From: Acanthopleuribacter pedis
Lineage (GTDB): Bacteria > Acidobacteriota > Holophagae > Acanthopleuribacterales > Acanthopleuribacteraceae
NCBI RefSeq assembly: GCF_017377855.1
Contig: NZ_JAFREP010000052.1
Location: 1 to 50,193 of the forward strand
Length of the DNA stretch: 50,193 nucleotides
Direction: 5' to 3'
Each line of letters starts with the position of its first letter. Position 1 is the first letter of the stretch. The notes beneath the pieces are model-generated. The model was given only the letters and a program-made list of their open reading frames with translations, was not told the origin of the DNA and ran no database searches. Positions 10,101 to 16,701 of the stretch are shown in pieces. Both the position numbers and the translations under genes were made by a program.

Positions 10101-12946
10101 CGTTCAGTTATTTGTGGGACTTCGACGGCGGCAGCGCCGACATCACCGTGGAAGACGCGGGTTCGGTGACCTTCAACAACGCCGGTGTGTACCAGGTCGC
10201 CTTCACCGCGACCGACGCCCTTGGTCTGGCCGACCTGAGCCCCGATACGGTTCAGATCACCGTCAGTACCCCACCCGTCGGGACCATTACCGGCCCGGCC
10301 GAAAACGTTTTTATCGGACCCGGTGAGACGGTCACCTTCACCGGCACATCGGAAGACGCCGACGGCCATACCCCGATCACCCACTTGTGGAACTTTGACG
10401 GACAAGCCACCAACAGTACCCAGCAATCGCCAGGCGCAATTACCTTCCCCAACGAGGGAATTTTCACCGTGAGCTACACCGCGACCGACAGCCTCGGCAT
10501 CGCCGATCCAACCCCGGCCACGGTGCAGGTAACCGTCGCGCAACGACCCGAGAGCACCATTGTTGAGCCCGCGGGCCCCGTCACCATCGCCGCCGGCGGC
10601 ACGGTGAGCTTCATCGGCAACGGCAACGACGCCAACGGCAACACCCCGCTGCGCTGGCTGTGGCATTTCGACGGCGCCGCGCCCGACAGCAGCTTGCAAA
10701 GCCCCGGTCCGGTCCGTTTCGAAAACGTCGGAACCTACCGGGTCACCTTCACCGTCACCAACAATCTCGGCTTGGCCGATGCGACGCCCGCCGAGGTGGT
10801 GGTCAACGTCACCGAGGCACCCAACGGGACGATTGACACACCGACCGAACGGGTAGTGGGCGTGTTGCCGGGAGAGCGGGTGAACTTTACCGGGACCGGT
10901 ATTGATCCCGACAACAACACCCCGCTCACCTTTCTGTGGGATTTCGACGGCGGCGCACCCAACAGCACCCAACGCAATCCCGGCAACGTTCAATTTGACA
11001 CGGCCGGCGTGTATACGGTGCGCTTCACCGTTACCGACGGACTCGGTATCGCCGACCCAACCCCGGCCGAGGTGATTGTGGTCGTCGGCAACGAGGTCAA
11101 CGGGTTCATCGACAAACCGGTCAGCAGCGCGGTGATCAACCCCGGCCGTGAGGTCGAATTCGCCGGCACCGGCGCGGATCCCAACAACCAAACGCCACTC
11201 ACCTACTTGTGGACCTTCGACGGGGCCGCGCCCGACAGCACCCAAGAAGATCCCGGTCTGATCGCGTTCAACGACGCCGGTGTTTTCCAAATCACCTTCA
11301 CGGTCACCAACAACGTGGCCGTCAGCGACGAGACCCCGCCGACGCGCACCATCATCGTCAACGATGCGCCAACCGGGCGCATCGATGCACCGACGAGCGA
11401 CCTCACCATCGCCGCCGGCCAATCGGTGACCTTCGCGGGTTCGGCCGAGGATCCCAACACCGAGTCCGGCTTGGATCCCGATACCAACCTCAATTTCCTG
11501 TGGGATTTTGACGGCGGCGCGCCCGACAGCACCGAGGAAGATCCCGGCGCGGTGGTTTTTGCTGAACCCGGTATCTTCGACGTGACCCTGACCATCACCG
11601 ACAGCCGCGGCGCCACCGATCCCACCTTGCACACCGTGCGGGTCGTGGTCGGCGCGGCACCGGACGGTACCATCGACACACCGGAAGAACCCATCGGCGG
11701 CGGCCCGGTTCTGGTCAACCTCGGCGAGAGCTTGAACTTCACCGGCACCGGCGAAGATCCCCAGGACCAAAACGGTTTGACCTTCCTGTGGGATTTCGAC
11801 GGCGCCGCGCCCAACAGCACGGAGGAAGATCCCGGCAGCATCACCTTCGACCAAGATGTGGCTAACCCGCTGCTCCAACACACCATTAGCTTCACCGTGA
11901 CCAACGCCTTGGGTTTGGCCGACCCGATCCCGGCGACCCGCACGGTGGTGGTCAACCGGCCACCCACCCAAGCCACGCTCACCATGAGCCTGGCCGACAA
12001 CGACCTGGAAGGCAGGGCCACACCGGTGGTCGTTGATCGAGACGCGGCCGACCTCGGCTTGCACACCTTCGAGATCCTTACCCAACCGGCCGTGGGCACC
12101 GTGGTGCTTGACGGCAGCACCTTCGTCTACACCCCGGTTCTGGGGCAACGCGACGTCTACACCTTTGACTACCGCATCACCGATCCAGGTGGATTCACCC
12201 TCGATCAAACCGGCGAGATCACCGTGTTCTCCTCCGCGCGCATCATCGAACTGATCGCGAGTTGGCCGAACCCACCGATCATCGACTGCCTGCTCCCCGA
12301 CGACCTGGACTGCCGTGACATCGACACGCTGGTCGAGCTCATCAACAACCCGGACACCGGCAAAACGGAGAAAACCGATCCAACCCTGGTGTTTATGCCC
12401 GGTTCCGGCAACGCGGCGAAACGCGACATGCATTGGGCGCAACTGGCGGAGCTTGGTTACGAACAAGAAACGGTGGAAAACCTGTTAAGCGACCACGTGG
12501 ATTTCGGTCAAATCGTGGCGTTGGAGGACTTCCTCGGCCTCGAAGAGCTGTTGCCGACAAGGCAAACCACCTGGGTCGTTCGCCAAGGAGCGGGTGAGCA
12601 AATCAACCGCGCCCACTGGCCGACCGATTGGACAAGCACCCAAGCCATCCAATTGAAAAGCGGCGCGGTGTGGTCGGACTGCTTCGAAACCACCGTCGCC
12701 CAAAGCTGGCTGGCGCTGTGGGTGCCCCAGGACGCGTTAGGAACGCTCGAAATCGACGCGGCCAAGGTTTCACTGCGCTGGTACGCGCTCCAAGACGGCG
12801 CCCTCGAACCGCTCACGGACTGCGGCCCGGATGAAGCAAGCCAAACCGGCCTGAACCTGGCCGACCACCGCGGCCGCTTCATCTACGTGGAAGTAACCCA
12901 AGAGGAAACGGCGGGCGGCGCAACCCTCCGCCTCCACCGCCGCTAA
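4124..12946 (+). CDS. Giant secreted protein with 28 PKD-like repeats
   Basis: About 2,940 residues. The ATG at 4124 is chosen for its AGGAG seven bases upstream and the signal peptide ending near GTVLAQ; an in-frame TTG at 4091 has no such support. Residues from about 45 to 2,610 are 28 tandem beta-sandwich units of about 92 residues, each with a core like YLWDFDGGATNST.EDPG, then GVYTVTFTATD, LGIADPTPATV and ITVTDPP. This is the PKD/Ig-like pattern (W-x-F-D-G). One different beta domain follows (VLDGSTFVYTP ... YTFDYRITDPGG), like bacterial cadherin/Big repeats. The roughly 250-residue C-terminal part contains CRDIDTLVELIN, a dockerin-like stretch. It is probably a cell-surface or released adhesin; function is inferred from architecture only. 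Some units are very similar in DNA, suggesting expansion by recombination. Confidence 0.85.
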   Translation: MPLSLNQSPIATRGATGSRSAYEFFARLFFCALLCGAGTVLAQPDSTIDTPAMATTLATGGSVNFTGSPSGGTPPYTYAWDFNGGATNSTDEDPGAVTFATPGTYTVTFTVTDNTPTPDPTPASVVITVADPPNGTIDAPAMDTVIAVGGSVTFNASGSDPGANTPLSYQWDFNGGATNSTDEDPGSTTFNAVGVYTVTLTATNSLGIPDPTAATVTITVTDPPSGSIDLPAMDTTINAGESVTFAGSGTDPNGDTPLTYFWNFNGGATNSTDEDPGAITFNVPGVYTVSLLAADSLGILDPSPPTVTITVNAAPDGTIDMPAAGPVSLNQGDVVNFMGTGTDPDNNTPLTYLWDFDGGATNSTDEDPGNVTIDGAFGTLNVNFTVTDNLGFADPTPATIQLDVNGAPTGTVTSPATSTLYLEPGDMFSFTADTSDPDNNTPLTFLWDFNGGADGGNETVEDPVDVTFSTPGTYNASFTVTDSLGAADLTPDPITIIVTQFPNGTIDTPAAATVAIGTGETLNFTGSGSDPDMDNPLTYLWTFDGAAVDSNLEDPGNVTFSTAGVYTVRFTVRDNLTAPDPTPAEVTVTVSDRPVTTIDTPAMATTIATGGSVNFTGTVVDDGDAMDLNYLWDFDGGATNSTSEDPGNITFNTAGVYTVTFDATDGNNLSAATPDSVTITVSDPPESTIDTPATNQTIETGTSVNFTGSGSDPNGDTPLTFAWDFDGGASNSTQEDPGAVTFNTPGVYTVTLTASDSLGIADPTPATIQITVTDRPVGTINTPATNQTIATGDTVNFTATVTDGDNNTPFTYAWDFDGGASNSTQEDPGDVTFNTPGVYTVTFTATDNLGFADLTPDTVTITVTDPPQGVINTPSSNQTIVTGDTVNFTATVTDPDSSTPFSFAWDFDGGATNSTSEDPGDVAFNTPGVYTVTFTATDNLGIADPTPDSVTITVTDAPNTTIDTPAGNQTITTGESVNFTGTVTDADNSTPFTYSWDFNGGATNSTDEDPGTVAFNTPGVYTVTFGATDALGISDATPATVTITVTDAPESAIDTPASTQTILVGESVNFTGTGTDADNNTPFTYVWDFDGGATNSSDEDPGDVTFNTAGIYTVTFTVTDANSVADPTPASVTINVTFAPETTIDTPTANQLIAVGDTLNFTGTATDADEAGSLTYAWDFDGGADNSTDEDPGDITFLTSGTYNVTFNATDSFGVSDATPATIEVVVNDPPQGTISSPNVDRTITVGQTLVFNGSAVDTEDDTPFTFFWDFDGVVANSTVQNPGDVTFDTPGVYTITFTVTDATGQADPTPDTVTITVNNPPQSTIDSPVGTTTIPLGGSVTFAGSGTDSDNNLPLTYLWDFDGAFANSTLEDPGTLTFNSEGTFNIRFTVTDSVGLADPTPASVTVVVSGAPDGRIDAPASSPVYITPGQSVSFQGSVVDPGRNPPFTYRWNFDGAAADSSLEDPGAVPFAGAGVYDVTFTVTDNLGLVDPLPATVQIIVTEQPNGTITAPTGDQVIATGSQVTFSSSATDAENNTPFSFAWDFNGGAANSSDQNPGAVQFDTPGTYSVALTVTDSLGAVDQSPDRVQIRVTDAPETTIDSPAADINIAVGGSVTFNGTATDPDGNTPLAYLWDFNGVATNSTLEDPGPITFNTVGTYTITFTATDALGIPDATPATVQVRVTDPPNSTILTPAGTTTIASGGRVNFTGQGTDPDNNTPLTYTWDFGGGATNSTDQNPGDVTFNTSGTYTVSLTAVDALGIADPTPAMVQIRVSDPPNGTITAPSGDVSINVGDTVTFAADVTDPDNHRPFSYLWDFGGGAANSTAQNPGTIRFNSAGVFTVTFTATDALGIADPTPATLTVNVGDDPNGTILTPTENVVLGVGETVNFTGEGSDPSGNLPLTYLWDFDGGAPNSTDQNPGDVTFNSIGIYQTRFIVTNALDLADPTPPTRTITVGARPDGVIDTPATNQIIATGDAVNFTATVSDSDNNTPFSYLWDFDGGSADITVEDAGSVTFNNAGVYQVAFTATDALGLADLSPDTVQITVSTPPVGTITGPAENVFIGPGETVTFTGTSEDADGHTPITHLWNFDGQATNSTQQSPGAITFPNEGIFTVSYTATDSLGIADPTPATVQVTVAQRPESTIVEPAGPVTIAAGGTVSFIGNGNDANGNTPLRWLWHFDGAAPDSSLQSPGPVRFENVGTYRVTFTVTNNLGLADATPAEVVVNVTEAPNGTIDTPTERVVGVLPGERVNFTGTGIDPDNNTPLTFLWDFDGGAPNSTQRNPGNVQFDTAGVYTVRFTVTDGLGIADPTPAEVIVVVGNEVNGFIDKPVSSAVINPGREVEFAGTGADPNNQTPLTYLWTFDGAAPDSTQEDPGLIAFNDAGVFQITFTVTNNVAVSDETPPTRTIIVNDAPTGRIDAPTSDLTIAAGQSVTFAGSAEDPNTESGLDPDTNLNFLWDFDGGAPDSTEEDPGAVVFAEPGIFDVTLTITDSRGATDPTLHTVRVVVGAAPDGTIDTPEEPIGGGPVLVNLGESLNFTGTGEDPQDQNGLTFLWDFDGAAPNSTEEDPGSITFDQDVANPLLQHTISFTVTNALGLADPIPATRTVVVNRPPTQATLTMSLADNDLEGRATPVVVDRDAADLGLHTFEILTQPAVGTVVLDGSTFVYTPVLGQRDVYTFDYRITDPGGFTLDQTGEITVFSSARIIELIASWPNPPIIDCLLPDDLDCRDIDTLVELINNPDTGKTEKTDPTLVFMPGSGNAAKRDMHWAQLAELGYEQETVENLLSDHVDFGQIVALEDFLGLEELLPTRQTTWVVRQGAGEQINRAHWPTDWTSTQAIQLKSGAVWSDCFETTVAQSWLALWVPQDALGTLEIDAAKVSLRWYALQDGALEPLTDCGPDEASQTGLNLADHRGRFIYVEVTQEETAGGATLRLHRR

Positions 12947-12972
12947 CCCGGCAACCCACCCCTTAACAAAAA

Positions 12973-13006
12973 GCCCGTTCGGCACACCACCGAACGGGCC
13001 TTTTTA
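12973..13006 (+). terminator. Rho-independent terminator after the PKD-repeat gene
   Basis: A perfect 10-bp stem, GCCCGTTCGG at 12973-12982 and CCGAACGGGC at 12990-12999, with a 7-base loop, is followed by CTTTTTATT. It starts about 26 bases past the stop codon. Confidence 0.93.
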
Positions 13007-13045
13007 TTGGGACCTTCCAATCATCACTTCAGCATGGATCGAAGC

Positions 13046-13109
13046 TTAATCCGCAATTCTCACAAGAAGTTCTGCTACGAAGCCGAAACCCATGCAAATT
13101 GCGGGTTAA
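13046..13109. repeat. TA-ended MITE-like repeat, copy A (short derivative)
   Basis: Begins TTAATCCGCAATTCTCAC and ends AATTGCGGGTTAA. The inner TTCTGCTACGAAGCCGAAA matches one end of the copies at 21171-21370 and 36810-36991, so this 64-base copy looks like an internal deletion derivative. Its right edge supplies the TAA stop of the DUF1428 gene on the other strand. Confidence 0.75.
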
Positions 13110-13459
13110 GCATCCAAAATAACGTCGAAGCCGGCGAAGATCATGCGCTTGCCGTCAAAAGGAACCGAGGTTACCTCGGGATCGAACAACGGATCTTTCA
13201 TGCAGGCCGCCATCCCGGTATCGCGCACTTCCTTGGACGGCCACTCGATCCAGCTCATCACCGCCGTCTCGCCTTCCGCAAGCTTAACCGCCATCGGAAA
13301 CGAGGTCAGCTTGCCCTCGGGCACATCATTGCCCCAACCTTCAACCACCCGCAACGCGCCATGTTGTTTCAACAGGGCCGCCACCTTTTTCGCATAATCC
13401 ACATAAGCGTCTTTCTGGTCGTCTGCAACCGCAAACACCAGGCCGTCAAAATAGTTCAT
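13106..13459 (-). CDS. DUF1428 family protein (YbaA-like)
   Basis: A 117-residue protein that matches DUF1428 along its whole length: N-terminal YFDGLVFAVADDQKDAY, central DVPEGKLTSFPMAV and ETAVMSWIEWPSKEVRD, and C-terminal PFDGKRMIFAGFDVI. The family has a dimeric alpha/beta-barrel (ferredoxin-like) fold; its biochemical role is not established. The ATG follows AGGAGGGCGG closely. It is a single gene between the terminator of the giant gene and the pbp1A gene. The stop codon lies inside repeat copy A, so the insertion may have defined or slightly altered the C-terminus. Confidence 0.85.
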   Translation of the reverse strand: MNYFDGLVFAVADDQKDAYVDYAKKVAALLKQHGALRVVEGWGNDVPEGKLTSFPMAVKLAEGETAVMSWIEWPSKEVRDTGMAACMKDPLFDPEVTSVPFDGKRMIFAGFDVILDA

Positions 13460-13638
13460 ACTCCGCCCTCCTTATTTCTGAGCCGGTGAACCTGTTTTAG
13501 GAAAAATCTCCTTTATTGTATGCGCCGCGGCGCAGTTGGCAAGGCCAAGCCGGCAAAACCGCGGTCGCCCATCCTAATGGTTCCCGCCTGCCTCAAAAAC
13601 AGCGAAGGCCCCAAAATCCGTCGCCCCCGCCAATCAGG

Positions 13639-16407
13639 CTACAGGCCTTCCTCCGCGCTTTTTTCCCGATTGCGCAGCGCCCGTTGCTGGGAAGCGTAGT
13701 CAATCATGATTTGCTCCGGCTCGATGCGGCCAGTCAGCTTGTCGAATTCGTACAAACGTTTCTGCAGATACCAAGGCAGAGCCAGCCGTTTCTTCTCGGC
13801 CGAACTACAGATTTCGGTGGGCTCGGAGCCGGGGATGAACACCTCGGCGATCATGTCATCCTCGGGACAATCGCAATCGCGCGTCATCTTTTTCCCGGTC
13901 TGCTGATCAATCGGCATTAGCCGCAAACCTTCCGGCATGATGAACTGAGCATCCTCGTCCAGTTCCGCTTTAATGCCCTCGAAGAACCGCAGCCAAATCG
14001 GCAAGGCGGTGTTGCCGCCGGTGCGGTTGCGGGCGATGGTTTCCTTAAGGTCGCGGCCGACCCAGGCGCCGGCGGCGATTTGCGGCGAGTAACCAATAAA
14101 CCAAGCGTCGGTGTAATCATCGGTGGTACCGGTTTTGCCGGCCACTTCCAAACCGAGCCGTTGCGCCCGTCGCGCGGTCCCTTTTTTGTCACGAACAACC
14201 GCGCGCAAGGTCTGGGTCACCAGAAAGGCGTTTTGCGGCGAAATCACCTGCTTGCCGCGAATCGGGTTCTCCTCAATCGCACGGCCCTTGGCATCCATGA
14301 TGTGGTGGATGAACCGCGGCTCGTGGCGCACGCCGTTCACGGCATAAATCCCGTAGGCCTGCACCAAATCGGCCAAGGTCATTTCCATCGCACCCAGGGC
14401 CAAACTCGGGTACGGCTGCAGGTCATTGCCTTCGTCAATCTCAAGGCGTTCCGCGTACTCAAGCACGTGATCGTAACCCACCGAGTTCAACAACTTAACC
14501 GAAACGATGTTCAGCGATTGCGCCATGGCGCTGCGCAAGGTGACCTGGCCCTGGTAGCGGTTGTAGTAGTTGTGGGGCTGGTAAGGTTTGGGCGTAGGTA
14601 TTAAACCCAGTTTCATGCGGCGTTGGTTGCGCCTCGAGGCGCGCACCTGCAGCACCCCTTGGTCGTCGAAATAGAACTTGGTGGGATCGATGAACTGGGT
14701 CGGCTCGTCAAACAACAGGTCGGCGAGGGAGTAACCCTTCTCCAAGGCGGCGCCGAACACAAAGGGTTTAAAAGCAGAACCCACCTGGCGTTTGGCTTGC
14801 TCGGCGCGGTTGAACTTACTGCGGTCGTAATCATACCCGCCCACCTCGGCCAACAGGTCGCCGGTATGGGGATCCACCGCCATGAAGGACGCCTCGATTT
14901 GCGGCTCTTGGTCGATCACCAGTTTGAGGTCGGTGCGCAACACCATGCGCTCGGGGTCGGCGGTTTCCTCGTCACGGTCGGCGAGCAAATCCTCGGCCGA
15001 TTCCTCTTCGTCCTCCAGTGCTTCATCCTCGTTTTCGTCGCGGGCGTCGCGAATCAGGTCGCCCACCTCGGCCTCGCCTTCCAGCACCATAAACAGCGGC
15101 ACATCACCGAGCTGGAACATCTTGTCGAGTTTGCCTTTTTTGGCTTTGGTCCACTTCAAACCTTCTAAATCAACGCGAAACCGATCCTCATCAATGCGAA
15201 CCGTGAGGTAATCGTCACCAACCTCCTGCACCACGCCCCGAATGGAAATGCCAGGCTGCAGGACCTGGTGCCAACTGGGATCGTAGTATTCTGTAACCAA
15301 CGCCATGTTGTTGGGATCCTCTTTCGTGAACACCGAGGGACAGTCGTGGGGTCGGTACCCCATGGACTTGTCGACCTGTTTCAGGCCGTCGCGCACCGCA
15401 TCCTCGGCGATGACCTGGTAGGTCATGTCGAGGGTGGTGTGGACATCCCAACGCGAGGTGCGCACCACCTCCTCGCCGTATTTGTCGAACAGGTACTTGC
15501 GTACCTTGTCGACGAAATGGGCCGCGACCGGTTTGTTTTTGGCGCGTTTGCGGTCGACCAACTCAATCGGGCTCTTTTTGGCGCGATCATAGGCTTCGCG
15601 GGTGATGTAACCCTCGTCCCACATGCGGTACAGCACGATGTTGCGCCGTCTCAGACACAAATCGGGGTTGCGGTAGGGGTTAAACCGCGAGGGGGCCTGG
15701 GGTAAACCGGCCAAGGTGGCGAATTCTTCAAGGGTCATGGCGCCGACCGATTTGCCGAAGTAATAACGGGCCGCGGCTTCAATACCAAACTGCTGGTTGC
15801 CGAGCGGTACCTCGTTGGCGTACATCGCAAAAATTTCTTCTTTGGTGTAGCGCAACTCCAACTGAACCGCCAAAAACTGTTCCTTGAGTTTGCGCCCACC
15901 GGAGTAACGGCGGTCATTGGTAATGTTTTTGACCAACTGCTGGGTCAGGGTTGAGGCACCACGCAGGCGACCGGTCCGCACATAATCCTTGAGCGCGGCC
16001 AAAATGCCGAGCGGCGACACGCCGATATGGTTGAAATAATATTCATCCTCAACAGCAACCAACGCGTGGACAAAGTTGGGCGGGATGTCGCGGTACTCCA
16101 ACATAATGCGCTGCTGGGAGGAAATGATGTCGATTAAATCGCCGTTACGCGCGTAAACACGGGTAAATTGGGCAGGCTTGTAGGACGCCAACTTTTCCAG
16201 GTCCTCAAATTCGCCGCCTTTTTTGAGAATAAACAGGGCACAGCCGACGCCGGCGGCAATCCCCAGGGTGCCCATCACCGCAAAAATCACCAGCCGCACG
16301 AACCAACGCCGCAAGGGGCCGGGCGGTTTCGGCGGACGTTTCGCACTTTGCGTGGTCACGCTTTTCGTTTCGTTGTTCTCTTGCGGGGTCGAGGTCTCTT
16401 CGCTCAT
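13639..16407 (-). CDS. mrcA: Penicillin-binding protein 1A (bifunctional transglycosylase/transpeptidase)
   Basis: A 922-residue class A PBP that polymerises and cross-links peptidoglycan on the outer face of the inner membrane. A cytoplasmic Pro/Lys-rich tail (1-32) precedes one membrane segment (about 33-58). The GT51 transglycosylase domain shows EDEYYFNHIGVSPLGI with the catalytic Glu, and RGASTLTQQLVKN. The transpeptidase domain shows the SxxK motif in GSAFKPF, the SxN motif in AQSLN, and KTGTTDDYTDAWF. Between the two domains is an OB-like insert with an unusually acidic stretch (DENEDEALEDEEESAEDLL), consistent with the PBP1A rather than PBP1B type. The ATG has a GGAG upstream. It is probably transcribed alone; repeat element D lies just upstream. 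Confidence 0.93.
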   Translation of the reverse strand: MSEETSTPQENNETKSVTTQSAKRPPKPPGPLRRWFVRLVIFAVMGTLGIAAGVGCALFILKKGGEFEDLEKLASYKPAQFTRVYARNGDLIDIISSQQRIMLEYRDIPPNFVHALVAVEDEYYFNHIGVSPLGILAALKDYVRTGRLRGASTLTQQLVKNITNDRRYSGGRKLKEQFLAVQLELRYTKEEIFAMYANEVPLGNQQFGIEAAARYYFGKSVGAMTLEEFATLAGLPQAPSRFNPYRNPDLCLRRRNIVLYRMWDEGYITREAYDRAKKSPIELVDRKRAKNKPVAAHFVDKVRKYLFDKYGEEVVRTSRWDVHTTLDMTYQVIAEDAVRDGLKQVDKSMGYRPHDCPSVFTKEDPNNMALVTEYYDPSWHQVLQPGISIRGVVQEVGDDYLTVRIDEDRFRVDLEGLKWTKAKKGKLDKMFQLGDVPLFMVLEGEAEVGDLIRDARDENEDEALEDEEESAEDLLADRDEETADPERMVLRTDLKLVIDQEPQIEASFMAVDPHTGDLLAEVGGYDYDRSKFNRAEQAKRQVGSAFKPFVFGAALEKGYSLADLLFDEPTQFIDPTKFYFDDQGVLQVRASRRNQRRMKLGLIPTPKPYQPHNYYNRYQGQVTLRSAMAQSLNIVSVKLLNSVGYDHVLEYAERLEIDEGNDLQPYPSLALGAMEMTLADLVQAYGIYAVNGVRHEPRFIHHIMDAKGRAIEENPIRGKQVISPQNAFLVTQTLRAVVRDKKGTARRAQRLGLEVAGKTGTTDDYTDAWFIGYSPQIAAGAWVGRDLKETIARNRTGGNTALPIWLRFFEGIKAELDEDAQFIMPEGLRLMPIDQQTGKKMTRDCDCPEDDMIAEVFIPGSEPTEICSSAEKKRLALPWYLQKRLYEFDKLTGRIEPEQIMIDYASQQRALRNREKSAEEGL

Positions 16408-16522
16408 GGTAGGGTCTCCCTATTCGGTGGCCACACACGGCCGCGCCGGGTTACGCCAAAAGCACGCTACATCATCAAAGGGTGCCGCAACCGCAAAGTT
16501 AGCGGTCGCGCGCCTGATCTTC

Positions 16523-16687
16523 AACCTAAAGTGTGCGTTTCGGGTGGATGCAATTGCTCAAAATGATGGAGCGAAAAGTGTTGGAACAAGCGTAGGCGTA
16601 CCTGGAAGGTACGTCGAGCATTTTTACAACACTTTGCAGCCCAGCAGGTTGGGCAAGTGCGCCGCCAAGAATCGCACACTTTAGGTT
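16523..16687. repeat. Dispersed element with AACCTAAAGTGTGCG inverted ends
   Basis: Perfect 15-base terminal inverted repeats, AACCTAAAGTGTGCG at 16523-16537 and CGCACACTTTAGGTT at 16673-16687, enclose about 135 bases that themselves fold: AAGTGTTG/CAACACTT arms and a CGTACCT-GGA-AGGTACG hairpin. No open frame looks like a protein. The right end matches the palindrome at 3876-3919. It lies between the end of the PilB-like gene and the start of the PBP1A gene and fills most of that 294-base gap. Confidence 0.78.
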
Positions 16688-16701
16688 CGGCCAAAAAGGC
16701 A

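Noticed and set aside
8252..12466. A 1,404-codon open frame antisense to the PKD-repeat gene, and another at 6584-8092
   Set aside because: It mirrors the repeat structure of the sense gene, has Gly/Arg/Val-rich low-complexity content, no start signal and no known domain. Repeated GC-rich codons in the sense strand explain the absence of stops.
16223..16684. Short frames crossing the repeat upstream of the PBP1A gene
   Set aside because: They run partly antisense to PBP1A and partly through a mobile-like repeat, with no protein-like features.
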